Virus record (IMG/VR): IMGVR_UViG_3300025849_002389
Location: 1 to 37,984 of that record
Source: a virus
DNA: 37,984 nt
Strand: one strand, 5' to 3'
This document shows positions 24,501 through 33,600 of this stretch, in pieces. Both the position numbers and the translations under genes were made by a program. Position 1 is the first letter of the stretch. Each line of letters begins with the position of its first letter. The notes beneath the pieces were generated by a model. The model worked only from the letters and a program-made list of their open reading frames with translations. It was not told where the DNA came from and made no database searches.

Positions 24501-27500
24501 TGTAGCTGAGATCTTGATGATACTTTTCTACCCAGAACACAACATCTTCTACAATTTCATCTTTACGATCAACAAATCTTTCGTATGCTGTTGTAAATTC
24601 TTTTAACTGCCATGCTGTTGCTACTTCAATTGTATCATTAGGAGCAGCAGTGTTGATGTAGTCTGTAATGTCGTCAATTCTGTCTTCAGCAAATTCAATC
24701 GATGCTGCGTTACCTGCTGTACCTGACGTATCTTGTGTTTCAGTTACACCAGGGCTAGTTGTTACTGATGTTTCTGCAATAATTTCAGAAACGATTTCTT
24801 TCAGCCTTGCATATGCTGCAAGAGTTGCTTGTAGTTCATTGTTTTGAATAGTTAGTACAAAGTTTGAGTAGTATGCACTACCTGCAACTAGTGACTGTGT
24901 ATTACCGCCGTATGTTAAATCGTAACGTAGAGCGTCAACAATAAATTGTGCATCACGAATACAACGTTCTTGTGCACCTAGTGATAAGTTTGTCCAAATA
25001 CTGCTGTAACCGTTAGTCGGGTCTACTAGCCATTGTTGCAATTCATCTGATATAAAGTCTCTGTTTGCTAACAGCTGAGCTGCTGCATCAGCATATGTGC
25101 TAGTGTCGCCAGTTGTGTTTGATGTAGTTGCATATGCAGTATCTACTAATGCATCTGTGTTGTGTCCAAGAGGTCCTGGGAATTTAATCGGAGGTACTGA
25201 ATTTAATCCGTTTTGGATAATAGTTGTCATATCCTTAACTAAATCAAATGCTTCGTTAGCAGCATTTGCTTGACCAATAGTTGTGTCAACATCAATAGTT
25301 AATTCTTTTAACGATTCTTGTACAAAGTCTACAGTATCAAGTGTTGGTCCTAACTGATCAGCTAGTACAACATCAGTAGAAGCAATGCCTCTGCGGTACG
25401 ATTCGCCTGCTTTAATACTACGGAAGTTACTATTAAAAATAGTATCAAACGCAATAGCATCAATCATGTAGCCTACATCACGTGAACACTTGTCTTCATC
25501 GTAAGTTAGTGCAGGATGTAGTTTGTTGATGTAATCAATAGCGCTTGCTTGTATTAAGCTTCTTCTATCATCAATAACACCTTTAAGTTCTTGCAGTCCG
25601 CTATCAACCCAAGCAATCGAAGGATCAATTAGTGCAGGAAGGATGCCAGTATCGACTGTGTTTTTAACTTCAGTAATACGGTCTACAGCAAATGCTGCTG
25701 CGCCTGCACTACCTGCTGTGCCGCTAGTGTCTTGTGCTGTAACGTTTCCTGCACTTGGAGTAATACTAACAGCAGTTGCAATGTCATCAATGATAGCAAT
25801 AATTCTATCTTGTACTGCAAGTAGTGCTGTTTTTTGATTGCTTGGTTCTACAAATACGTCATCGACATAGTAAGAACGTGCTGCAACGATTGTTTCCAAG
25901 TTACCACGATAAGTTAAATCATATTCTAATGCATCTACAAGATATCCCATATCACGAGTACATTTAGCTTGATCGCCTGCGCTTAAACTTGTCCACAAAC
26001 TGTTGTAGTTTGTGTTCATAAACGCTTCAACTTCGTCTTTAATAAACTCTTTGTTAGCAACTACTAGTCTACGTGCATTAAAGAACCCAGTATCGTAACC
26101 TGCTGGATCTGTAATAACAGTTGCAGGAGCATTGTTGTTAACTACAATATCTTTAATAGTAGAAATATTTGTTCCAATAGCAGTAGTACGAGAAGTAATA
26201 TCTCTGATTTCTCTTCTTAAGTGATCTACTGCGCCTAGTGTAGCTTCTAGCTGTTCTCCAATTACAACTTCTGCAGAACTAATTGCTCTGCGATACGCCA
26301 TTCCTGATTTAGTACCGTTGTATGTGCTGTTAAACAGCATGTCGTACTCAAGTCCGTCAATAATGTAACCTGTGTCTCGTGAGCACTTAGTATGATCGTA
26401 TACAAATCCGCTGTACGTATCTGTAATGTGTTGAAGCACTGCTGGTACAACAGTTGTATCGTCGATTACAGCGTTTGCATCAGTTTGGATTGGTGCAGTT
26501 GCCCAAGTAATATCAGGATAAGTAGTTGCTGGTAGTGCAACAACATCGCCTGCATTAACAACATCTGCAATAATTTGACATAATGTAGCTACTTCTGCTT
26601 CTTCTGTTGCACCTGTCATATAAGTTGCTGCAATTGTTGCAACTTCTTCTAATATTGCTGCATATGTTTCGTAATAAGGAGTAGGTAGCTTAGATATATA
26701 TTCGTTAAAGAACAGTTCTGTTGCTTTAATTGTAGCACTGTTGCCGCCGTACTGTACATCGTACGATAGTGCATCGACTATGTAGCCAAGTTCTAATCCT
26801 AATGCAGTTTCGTTGTATGGTAAAGATGCATAATTAGCATCAATCCAAGTAACTGTATCTGCAATAATGCTTGCTCTATTTGTTTGTAATTCTGTGCGAG
26901 CAGTCGTTTTTAATGCAACACCCGGATCACCCCAAGTAAGAGCGTTAGGAGTGTTGTTTTCAATAATATCAAGCACTTCGTCCCAATAAGCATCACTTCT
27001 AGCAATTGCTGTTGAATCGCTCACTAATGCTGCAACTAAAGTTTTTTGCTCTGCAATTGCACCTAGTGTTTCTGTTAATTGATCTTCTAGAACCTTTTCG
27101 CCTGCGCCTCTGCGGTATGATACGCCATTACGAACAGCGTTAAAGTTTGTTGCTAATGCAACATCGTAAGCTGCGCCTTCTTGTAAAATTCCAGAATCTC
27201 TACGACACTTAGCACTGTCGTACACAAATTTACCATAGTTACTATTAATAAAGTCAATTACAGAATTTTGTAAAGTTGTCTTTGCACTTGTAACGTCCGA
27301 TGCAACCGTTGTTAACACACTTGATACCCAAGTTGTATCTGGAGCTACCGGTGTTGGCAATGTACCGTCTGTGTCAATAGTATCAAAAATTTCTTGGATA
27401 CGAGTATCTGCGAATGTTTCTGCTGCTGCGCTGCCGGCTGTTCCTTCTACATCCTGTGTTTCTGCATTACCAGTTGTTGGAGTAATTGCTGTTTCGGTAA

Positions 27501-30500
27501 TTACATCACCGACAATTGATTTCAAGTGTGTGTAAGTTGCAAGAGTTTCTTCTTTCTTGCCTGTGCCATACACTGGATTACCGTTAACAAAGTAACTTCT
27601 TGCCGCAACAGTAGTTTGGAAGTTGCCGCCGTATGTTAAATCGTAACGTAGTGCGTTTAGAATGTAACGTGTATCTCTTTCGCAGTTTGCAGTATCAAAC
27701 GTAAAGTCTGCCGCAAATGGTGCAATTACACCGTCTACTTGTGCTTGTATCCAAGCAGTTTGCTCTGCAATAATAAAGTCAATATTAGCTTCAATTTGTG
27801 CAATTGCATTAGCAAAGCCGCTATCACTAGCATTGTTTGATCCGCTAGTTGGAGTGTCGCCTACAGTAGGTAATAATGCAACATTATCTAAACCATTTTC
27901 TAGAATGTCTAGCGTAGTTGTAACTGATGTATCTACACGTTGAGTAGACGTAGTAGCGCCGCCGTATCCGTTCAAATAACGCTGCGAAGCAGTGTTTCCT
28001 GATGTTGGTGCAATTGTAATGTTTTGAATTAGCTTTTCAGAAACATCTTTAATTCTATTCAGTGCGCTAGTTGTTTTATTTTTGTCAGTTGCAAGTTTTG
28101 CAATAGCAGGTTGTGGTTGAATAACTGATGTACGTAATTCGTCACCAACAATAGCAGTATATTCTGGAATAATAATTGGAAGAATTTCGTTATACGTACC
28201 AGTTTTAATGAATATTGTTGTGTTAGGTAATTGAGGTAATGGAACAGCAGTGTTTGACTCTGCTTCTAGTCCAACGTTTACAATGTCAATTAAACCGGCT
28301 GCTTTTGATTTTGCAATGGCTTCAGCAGTTAGTGTTAAATCAATAATTTGTGCTGCACGAGATTCAATTGCAATACCTGTTAATGATTGATAGCTAACTG
28401 GCTTTTCGTTGTTAAGTACTTCCGCTACAAGTTCTTTTAAGAACTCGTATGCTTCAATTGTTTGTTGACGCTGGTATCCTAAGTCATCGGAAATATACTC
28501 ATTACCTTTTTCGGTGTAGTAAGAGTTTGCAACTGCGGTTGTCCTTAGCGTGCCACCTCTACCAATATCGTAAATCATTGCATCTACTAAGTAACCTGTG
28601 TCACGTTCGCACTTTGCAGCGTTATAAGACAGCTTACCGGTCATAACACCAGTGTCATCAGTTGGAATAAACGAGATACCACCTTGTGTTTCTGCAATTC
28701 TAAATGTAGTAGAACTTATAATTGCATCAACATAATAAGTCTGGCCTTCAACTACACCGCCAATAATATCAACACCGTCAAACTCAATCGGCATTCCGTC
28801 TTTTAAGTTGCTTGTATCGTAAGTAGTAAACTGACGATTAGCCGAAACTGTTTCAGTAACAGTTACAGTGTAAGTATAGTTTAACCAAGCAGTAACCTCT
28901 TTCTTAAAGAACTGTTTGTTGTTTTGTAAAATTTCTTTTGATTGTGGATTTAGGTAACCGTCACGTACTTGCTCTAATGCATAACGCACACTTGCCCATG
29001 GTTTATCGATAGATAGACCCGATGCTGGTGCAGCTTCGTTTGTACCTAGTGGTCCTACATAAACAACGTTATCAACCAGTCCATAGTTAGCCCAGTCCGG
29101 AATGCCGTTTGTAGCACGAAGAATTTGTCCGTCAACACCAATTGGCAATCTAGTCGGACCCTGGTTACCGTAGTAAACCATATCACCTTCAGTAGTAAGT
29201 GATAATGCTTCACTACCTAATGTTAGCAAGTTCCAATATTCTGCTTCTAAATCATTATCTGGACGATTAGCAGTGTCAGAAACATGTGTTGCTGTAGTAA
29301 TAAAACTACTTGCACCATAAATTACAACATCGCCTACATAGTATTCTGTACCTGTTTTCCAAGTCGAAGAATAACCACTATGTGATACTGTATCAATTTC
29401 TCCTGCTGTAGCACCAGTTACAGTAATCTCAATATCATTTGCCGGTGTAGTGCCGCCTACTAGATTACCTTTAACTACAATAACATCATTTACGTTATAG
29501 CCTGTACCTGCAAACCCGGTCGAAACACTTAGCGTATATACTGTTTTAGATTTAACTACGTCAAATCGTGCACCCGAACCTGAACCTATTGAGTTAGTAC
29601 CTTGTACTTGTGAGAATGTTTCAGTACTGTTAGTCCAATTGATGCCACTATTTAGTTTACTCCAGTAAGTATCGTTAGGCGGAACTTGGTCTGTGCTGTC
29701 AGCAATTGCTACATAAGTAGTACCGCCAACACGTACAACATCACCTACTTTGTAAGTGTCTAGTGTGCTCCAATCTCCTTGGAATGCAAAACCAGTTGTA
29801 AATACTTCCCAATCTAGAGGACTAGAAGTCGGTTGTGCAGCAGAGTTGTTTGTTTTAGCAACATATACATAACCACCGTATGTAACTGTATCGCCAATTT
29901 GATAAACAGTAGAACTGTTCCAGCTATCTTCAAACTGGAAGCCTTCAATAAATACGTCCCAGTTTGCTTCGTCTGTTAAGAAAGCATCCGAAGTGTGCGG
30001 AGCTGTACAAATGAATACGTTGCCGCCGTACTTAACAACATCATTAACTTTATAACGTGTAGCAGTCACCCATTCACCTAGGTATACTAATCCGTCACTA
30101 AATAGTTCCCAGCTACCTTGGTCGTTTTCTAAACCTAACTCGGCAGTAACAGCAGATATGTGCGCAGTAGTACACAAATATACAAAGCCGCCGTAGCGTA
30201 CTAGATCGTTAATTTTAAAGCGTGTATCTGTTGTCCAATCACCTTTCCAATCAAACGATGTAGCAAACGGAGTCCAGTTGTCTAAATCTTCTTCAAGGCC
30301 TAAAAAGTCTGGTGCTTCAAATGTAGCTGATACGTGACCAGTTTCTGCAATATATACTAGTGAACCGTATTTAACAACGTCACCTGGTGCATATTCTACT
30401 TCAGGTTCCCACTCGCCCCTCCATTTTGTGCCGTCTGATACAACTTCCCATTTTGGGATTTCGTTATCGAAATCAGTGTTAAAAGCACCTGATGATGTGT

Positions 30501-30624
30501 GGTTTCTGATACAAATGTATGATTTACCGCCAAAGCTGATAACGTCATCTGCAACGTAAGTTCTGCTTGCTGTCCAGTCACCTTGCCAAACAAATCTAAT
30601 TCGTCCTAGTTTAAACTCTGCCAT
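18589..30624 (-). CDS. Giant modular tail-fibre protein, 4,011 residues
   Basis: One uninterrupted frame of 12 kb. Order of modules: seven Trp/Tyr modules of about 50 residues (1-470); a linker; one RD-type helical repeat; a beta-helix entry with IFIKTGTYNE and GDELRTSVIQP; eleven more RD repeats (about residues 965-2,680); a beta-helix core with RNMTFNGLLG, RRPTGGAYVSLDPG, GNRSVVSNDFTQILSDGIGV and RIRATNGNSSYGTFG; several YYV modules; GxGYxxPPTV repeats; propeller-like YGxGxFVA/SxDGxTW repeats; and a C-terminal block SQVRLTGHDFLYIGTG, FYTSTDQDGNFNVGGLFGV, SIVPTQRAIKSYI. The last block is one I recognise from large virion proteins of T4-like cyanophages. The role is very likely host recognition as a long fibre or baseplate appendage. 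The ATG has GGAG upstream and a late box at 30660-30652. Confidence 0.85.
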   Translation of the reverse strand: MAEFKLGRIRFVWQGDWTASRTYVADDVISFGGKSYICIRNHTSSGAFNTDFDNEIPKWEVVSDGTKWRGEWEPEVEYAPGDVVKYGSLVYIAETGHVSATFEAPDFLGLEEDLDNWTPFATSFDWKGDWTTDTRFKINDLVRYGGFVYLCTTAHISAVTAELGLENDQGSWELFSDGLVYLGEWVTATRYKVNDVVKYGGNVFICTAPHTSDAFLTDEANWDVFIEGFQFEDSWNSSTVYQIGDTVTYGGYVYVAKTNNSAAQPTSSPLDWEVFTTGFAFQGDWSTLDTYKVGDVVRVGGTTYVAIADSTDQVPPNDTYWSKLNSGINWTNSTETFSQVQGTNSIGSGSGARFDVVKSKTVYTLSVSTGFAGTGYNVNDVIVVKGNLVGGTTPANDIEITVTGATAGEIDTVSHSGYSSTWKTGTEYYVGDVVIYGASSFITTATHVSDTANRPDNDLEAEYWNLLTLGSEALSLTTEGDMVYYGNQGPTRLPIGVDGQILRATNGIPDWANYGLVDNVVYVGPLGTNEAAPASGLSIDKPWASVRYALEQVRDGYLNPQSKEILQNNKQFFKKEVTAWLNYTYTVTVTETVSANRQFTTYDTSNLKDGMPIEFDGVDIIGGVVEGQTYYVDAIISSTTFRIAETQGGISFIPTDDTGVMTGKLSYNAAKCERDTGYLVDAMIYDIGRGGTLRTTAVANSYYTEKGNEYISDDLGYQRQQTIEAYEFLKELVAEVLNNEKPVSYQSLTGIAIESRAAQIIDLTLTAEAIAKSKAAGLIDIVNVGLEAESNTAVPLPQLPNTTIFIKTGTYNEILPIIIPEYTAIVGDELRTSVIQPQPAIAKLATDKNKTTSALNRIKDVSEKLIQNITIAPTSGNTASQRYLNGYGGATTSTQRVDTSVTTTLDILENGLDNVALLPTVGDTPTSGSNNASDSGFANAIAQIEANIDFIIAEQTAWIQAQVDGVIAPFAADFTFDTANCERDTRYILNALRYDLTYGGNFQTTVAARSYFVNGNPVYGTGKKEETLATYTHLKSIVGDVITETAITPTTGNAETQDVEGTAGSAAAETFADTRIQEIFDTIDTDGTLPTPVAPDTTWVSSVLTTVASDVTSAKTTLQNSVIDFINSNYGKFVYDSAKCRRDSGILQEGAAYDVALATNFNAVRNGVSYRRGAGEKVLEDQLTETLGAIAEQKTLVAALVSDSTAIARSDAYWDEVLDIIENNTPNALTWGDPGVALKTTARTELQTNRASIIADTVTWIDANYASLPYNETALGLELGYIVDALSYDVQYGGNSATIKATELFFNEYISKLPTPYYETYAAILEEVATIAATYMTGATEEAEVATLCQIIADVVNAGDVVALPATTYPDITWATAPIQTDANAVIDDTTVVPAVLQHITDTYSGFVYDHTKCSRDTGYIIDGLEYDMLFNSTYNGTKSGMAYRRAISSAEVVIGEQLEATLGAVDHLRREIRDITSRTTAIGTNISTIKDIVVNNNAPATVITDPAGYDTGFFNARRLVVANKEFIKDEVEAFMNTNYNSLWTSLSAGDQAKCTRDMGYLVDALEYDLTYRGNLETIVAARSYYVDDVFVEPSNQKTALLAVQDRIIAIIDDIATAVSITPSAGNVTAQDTSGTAGSAGAAAFAVDRITEVKNTVDTGILPALIDPSIAWVDSGLQELKGVIDDRRSLIQASAIDYINKLHPALTYDEDKCSRDVGYMIDAIAFDTIFNSNFRSIKAGESYRRGIASTDVVLADQLGPTLDTVDFVQESLKELTIDVDTTIGQANAANEAFDLVKDMTTIIQNGLNSVPPIKFPGPLGHNTDALVDTAYATTSNTTGDTSTYADAAAQLLANRDFISDELQQWLVDPTNGYSSIWTNLSLGAQERCIRDAQFIVDALRYDLTYGGNTQSLVAGSAYYSNFVLTIQNNELQATLAAYARLKEIVSEIIAETSVTTSPGVTETQDTSGTAGNAASIEFAEDRIDDITDYINTAAPNDTIEVATAWQLKEFTTAYERFVDRKDEIVEDVVFWVEKYHQDLSYNQATCRRDVGLIVDALARDIVTGSNFATTKAGMAYYRAIPSALKTLRFEKSATIGAMNFLAEKVRRIALTAPNEAFKQLVTDITSYIDGGALPTLKWVDNNFESNPVIVGASTIWENKEYIAEEAIEFITLNYPEVVYNKDKCRRDTGYIIDALRYDLTFGGEYATTKAVEYYYSGNTLQIGDNELQATLGAYDHVKFIAMSLAANTIDSPGSLQTKIAPKLRDDMQIIGDAGTVSRVEELMTNLYNRLSAEAVIRRSQITVTDIASNVITTSTAHGLVIGSEVIADEILYIVKTVPTTTSFTLSTYFGGPIAPFEDVTGTELIWESIATPDLTNVTANFKQQFTNIQGSKAAMQEAVTDYIATKFPTLVYNQAKCERDVGLIIDAVGKDMMLNSNYLTTVAALAYYRGAQADVVIKDQRLATVQAYRELKNFITTYVTGEGASTNYGGRNDNSQAKVRINNLMDIVINITEQGANVTPEFHGTVTYFNDRETINAVDALKANKDFLGSEATAWIKATFGGTVTSLNGSPATASFTSAHNLQLDDPIVFSGTVFGGIVAGTTYYVSTVTSTTDVELTDTPGGESINTFAGGTGTMTASYDFDETACKRDMAAYIDAIVYDLQYPGNYHSLRAARLYVNAVDGSQYSDMFYVRNATGARNMTFNGLLGNLSEKNEFGTRRPTGGAYVSLDPGFGPWDTEAWVTNKSCYVQNVSTFGVGCVGNKIDGALHAGGNRSVVSNDFTQILSDGIGVWCSGNNSLTELVSVFAYYNYAGYIADLGGRIRATNGNSSYGTFGVIAEGTDLGEQPIVADVDNLSQNALVYGIQTDGEQEVLAMEFSNAGTGYTNAQYAISGTGFNAATVADEFRDQALVESRIIDVDNGTTVGGEDYVIAQNVAQGGSPVHITLAATDFALGDAYNGMRVQVTAGTGVGQYGNVINFNNGTKNCTVYKPSFDNLTATATSATGNVITVADTTTLYVDMPVYFDEAIGGLDRGDSPSDVYYVTAIVSGNTFTVSDEVGGTDITLTNTSGQNVTLYAAGFDNVIAGKVAENSLDLTTGYTVEPAITYAKPGFTAASISTADAIDFGPGIYADNRFIAIDGGAGASTNYSLDGTTWTTGGALPASANWSDVTFGGGQGATARAVVGGLGGSGAVLEAELGELNSIGLPGPTQIAKVNVVQGGTGYTTPPTIVFTATLGGGGATAVATVKDGAIQNIIITSTGAGYAQAPTVTAATDKLTEVVIETRGSGYESPPTVTISGGGASTQATVIATTENKGITSILIDTDEDDNPLFGEGYTTTPTVEIVDADAKWIAVANGTTTNAYLATTSAANANWTAGNPFTASHYAGITYGEGTFVAVGGTGGAGGAQSSTNGNTWTSRTITTPASGTFSAVRYGAGRFVAINTDGYTAVSINGIIWTEGGNMPSASGTWTSLAWGNGRFVAISTIGEYAISYDFGANWFTVGNTLNNISTTGWTRVAYGQGMFLAVCDGVASCAISADGVTWTEELLSGTASWSTPIFGNPNSVPTWVILTSDANTTANKIKTGAKAIGRCYAEDGTLIATTLLEPGSGYPVGSIVSVTAPNTIELDSTDNMYVGQPITFDGTDLVTAALNSEILYYVSDVTGDTIEVSLLSGGASYSVESILGPDMIGSTFQAGPLVTVTDPSATVDANINPRIRNGVLGQPTFTNRGTGYTSATAELGGDGNADLYQPSTFIAVRNLFELPEPGSNVEFANIPDSYYKLVTISNVIGQEGSYTATLQISPGLDVLKAPKDGTLITTTNKYSQVRLTGHDFLYIGTGNKAQTNYPFVDITTSYIESQQLSSGGGRVFYTSTDQDGNFNVGGLFGVQQSTGTATLDADAFNLAGLQSLQINGLGLGIGSAIVTQFSTDPFFTENSDSIVPTQRAIKSYITAQIGGGQSSLNVNTLTAGTVFIANDEITTTSGGQLNIKAKMNFTGGVDGAPVALGYFLSR
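18600..19170 (-). other. Conserved C-terminal block of the 4,011-residue fibre
   Basis: It contains SQVRLTGHDFLYIGTG, RVFYTSTDQDGNFNVGGLF, GLQSLQINGLGLG, SIVPTQRAIKSYI and TLTAGTVFIA. It is shared with the neighbouring giant protein (RVFYSSTDQDGNFRVGDLF, NLVPTQRAIRTYL), where it occupies the same terminal position. It is probably the fold that joins or ends the trimeric fibre. Confidence 0.7.
19860..21240 (-). repeat. Propeller-like and GxGYxxPPTV repeats in the 4,011-residue fibre
   Basis: Repeats of the form YGxGRFVAIxxxGxxAxSxDGxTWxxxxxx occur in the pieces TNYSLDGTTWTTGG, GEGTFVAVGG, GAGRFVAINTDG, GNGRFVAISTIG and GQGMFLAVCDG, each with an S-x-D/N-G-x-x-W partner. This is the outline of a BNR/sialidase-type beta-propeller without a clear catalytic site. 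They are interrupted at about 20,600-20,990 by four GxGYxxPPTVxI units (TGYTTPPTIVF, GYAQAPTVT, GYESPPTVTI, GYTTTPTVEI). Confidence 0.6.
22085..22530 (-). other. Beta-helix core of the 4,011-residue fibre
   Basis: About 150 residues from RNMTFNGLLG to FGVIAEGTD, with stacked short strands (YVQNVSTFGVGCVGNKIDG, NRSVVSNDFTQILSDGIG, RIRATNGNSSYGTFG) in the style of right-handed parallel beta-helices. It is highly similar to 35,385-35,820 in the neighbouring giant gene. Confidence 0.65.
22590..27730 (-). repeat. Array of eleven RD-type helical repeats in the 4,011-residue fibre
   Basis: Each copy is about 140-230 residues long and carries C-x-RD-x-G-Y-x-x-D-A-L-x-YD then GGN or NSN and a SYY/SYRR end. 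Motif positions are near 27,675, 27,200, 26,785, 26,375, 25,955, 25,475, 24,950, 24,475, 24,065, 23,365 and 22,670; one more copy stands apart near 28,600. From the first to the last the copies alternate between type A (YDLTYGGN, AARSYY) and type B (FNSNF, KAGxSYRR). The third copy of the array has lost its Cys and RD. Confidence 0.8.
29215..30594 (-). repeat. Seven N-terminal Trp/Tyr carbohydrate-binding-like modules
   Basis: Modules at residues 11-60, 65-118, 123-173, 178-223, 228-273, 278-322 and 420-465, each with GxW, then Y-x-x-GD-x-V-x-YGG-x-x-Y and a closing W. Examples are KYGSLVYIAETGHVS and KYGGNVFICTAPHTS. The spacing resembles chitin-binding type 3 / CBM5-12 modules. Similar modules open the neighbouring giant protein. 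Confidence 0.7.
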
Positions 30625-30651
30625 TTTTTAATTAAACTCCGTAATGTTCAT

Positions 30652-30660
30652 GTATTTATC
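30652..30660 (-). promoter_or_regulatory. Late promoter for the 4,011-residue fibre gene
   Basis: Minus strand GATAAATAC directly after the stop codon of the upstream giant gene. Expected initiation near 30,647 gives a leader of about 23 bases that contains GGAG (30640-30637) before the ATG at 30624. The nine bases equal the gene 13 box. Confidence 0.6.
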
Positions 30661-33600
30661 TTATTGTTGTCCGCCGCGTGTAGGATCGACCAATGTCTTC
30701 ATAAAATAAGACATTGCTAGTCCGTCGCCAGCCCATCCACTGTTTCCAAATGGTCCGTCAAACATAGCTTTAGTAGGTATCTTAACTTGCCATCCTTCAC
30801 CGCCTTCTGCTACTGAAGATGTAATAATATCTGGTCCACCTACTTTAACTGTACCTGCTTGTAGCAAGCCTGTAAATGTATCTGCACCACCTTGGCTCAA
30901 TCTACTTGCTAAGTATGTTCTAATTGCTCTCTGTGTTGGAACTAAGTTGTTTGAATTAGCAACAAACGTTCCGTCTGTTGAGAACGCATTAATTGTTACT
31001 GGTGAACCACCTAGTGCAACACCACCAATTGCTAGTTCTGTTAGACCGTCTAGTCCAAACTCGTCAGCACTTAGCGTAACAATACCTGTTGCCTGTTCAA
31101 CAGCAAACAAGTCGCCAACTCTAAAGTTACCATCTTGGTCTGTACTTGAGTAGAACACACGTCCATTGTTTGTTTCTTGGATTTCGTCTTGTGGTTCAAG
31201 CCCAGTATCTTCAGGTAGGTCAGGATAGTTAGATTGTTGCTCGTTACCAAAACCAATGTTTAGGAAGTCATGGTTTGTTAAACGTACCTGACTAAACCTA
31301 CTACGTATAGTAAATGGTGTGTTGTGTATTGGCGAGTCTTCTTGATCAACTTGCGGACTTAGCTGTATAATTGCTTCTAAGTTTGGCGTTGTTGTGCCTC
31401 TTAGTGGTATAGCTGTTGCAACACGATATACTTGATCGCTGCCGTTAAATTGTAAGTTATCACCTGGCCCGGGGAATCTTGTGATATCACTTGCTATTAA
31501 ACGCAGTCCTTCTTGGAACTGATCTGAGAAGCCACTACCTCGCAGCGAAATTCCTGTAGATGTTGTATTATAGCCATTACCAAAGTTTACAAATGTCGGA
31601 GCACCGAGCGTTCCGTCACCTATACGTAATTGTACAAGTGCTTCTTCTGAGTTGTTAGGGTCATTAATTGTAATGTTAGGTCCGAAGCTGTCTTCTTCAT
31701 ATCCCGAACCTGGTTCAAACATGCTAATCTTAGTAATAGATTGTCCTGTAATTTCAACGTTTGCCTGTGCTCTAGCACCTCCCGAAATTTTGTTAGCAAT
31801 AGTGCCAGTTTCGTCTAAAGTTAAGAACCAACCTTTCTTAGTAGCTGCATCGAATGTAAATCCAATTGTTGCATAATTAGATTCACTGATTATAGGTTGT
31901 ACGTCCCACTGTAATCCGTCATATGATGTACAGCAAATACCTTGAGTGTTATTAATAACAACAAACAACCCTTGTCCGTATTCTAGTGCAGTGCCACTTA
32001 CTGGAGTAGTTGATTTATACCAAGTAACGCCGTCAAAGCTATATGCTGCTGATCTGTCAGATTCTGATACAGCAACAAAACGTCCGTTACCGTACTTAAC
32101 TGTTCTCCAGTTATTAACTGTAGAATCTAGAGCATCATCTATATCTGAAAGTGCCCAGGCGTCTATAGAAGTATTAGGAGATCCCCACGAATATACATCA
32201 TCGCTAGATCCGTCAATAATTACAAATGTTTCTTTACCGTATGCAATATCAACAAAGTCAGTGTTAGGATTTAAGCCATTAGCTGGTGCTATTGCTGTCC
32301 ATGTTGAACAGTTGTTTAGAGAATAAACTGCTGTGTCTTCGCCTCTAGCAATTGCTACAAACACTCCGTTGCCGTATGTAACTGCTTGATATTTCCCAGT
32401 TGTAAGTGTAGGTAAATCAACACTTAACCAAGTTAACCCATCTGATACAGAGTACAAACAATTTTTACCAGTTTCTGATAAAAGGAACCAAGTGCCGTTA
32501 CCATAACAGCCGTCAACCCAGCCGCCGTTAGCATCTGGATTCTCGAGAGTAACTTCGGCACCCTCTATCGGTAAGTTAATTTCAGTATCCCATCCTGAAT
32601 ACTCAGTAGTAGTAAATACTCCGGCACCGTATCTCGGTATTGCAATAGGTAAAAATCCGTTTGAAATAATAGTTTGAGGTGTAAATTCTGGAATTTCAAC
32701 TCCTGTCATTTCTAATTGATAAAAATCTGGCAGGCTAAATTCTATTCTTGGTAGTACTTCGTATACAGATGTTGAATCAAATGCACTAACTAGTGGGAAG
32801 CCAGGATTGATATGATCCCATCCTACTGCGTTGATCTGCATTGAGCCTGTCTCTTCTATAAGAGAAACATCTACTACTCCGCCTTCTTCGTCAGTAATAG
32901 TAATTTCAAAAATTGATCCTGCCTCAAACTTATCTTTAACATAGTATGTTGTACTCGAAGTTATGCCGCCAAATATTTCTGTAAAAAATGAGCCTTCCAT
33001 TAAGTCGCGTCCTGCTTCTAAAGGTTCTTTACCACCTGGAGAAGTGCCAACAATTGACCCAGTTGCATTTGTTAATATCGATTCACTAGTTGCCGATCGA
33101 ACAATAACTTCGCCAGTGCTTGATGTTAATGCCACTGCTGCGCCACCGGGTGTTGCAGAAATCGTAAACGAAGTAGCATCGTTGACAACCTGTATATAGT
33201 ATACTGTGTCGCTTACTATTCCACCAAATGTAATACCTGTAAACATTATAGGGTTTCCAGCTATAAATCCAGCAGTACTAGTAACTGTAATCAAATTAGT
33301 AACTGCTTCAGTTGTTGTTGCTATTGTATTAACTAAAGCACTTGTGATTGTAAAGTTAGTTCCGTTAATAATTTCTTTTACATAATACCTTTGTTTGTCT
33401 TGTATTCCACCAATTACACCATCTTTAAATATAATAGCATCTAAGGGATTAAATATCGAAGTATCTGATATTGTAAGTGAATTATCTGCAGAAGAAGTAG
33501 CTGTTACTGTTACTTCGCGTATTGCTGTAGATATTGAAAATTTATTGTTTTCATATACATCGTGAATGTAGTATGTATCACCTAATTCGATGCCGCCGAT

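Noticed and set aside
22590-27730. CRISPR or non-coding repeat array
   Set aside because: The repeats are protein-level, 400-700 bases apart and within one open frame. No short identical direct repeats with spacers are seen anywhere.
18589-30624. Possible artefactual fusion or frameshift in the 12 kb gene
   Set aside because: The frame is continuous, the module order parallels the neighbouring gene, and the start and end have proper signals, so it reads as one real gene.
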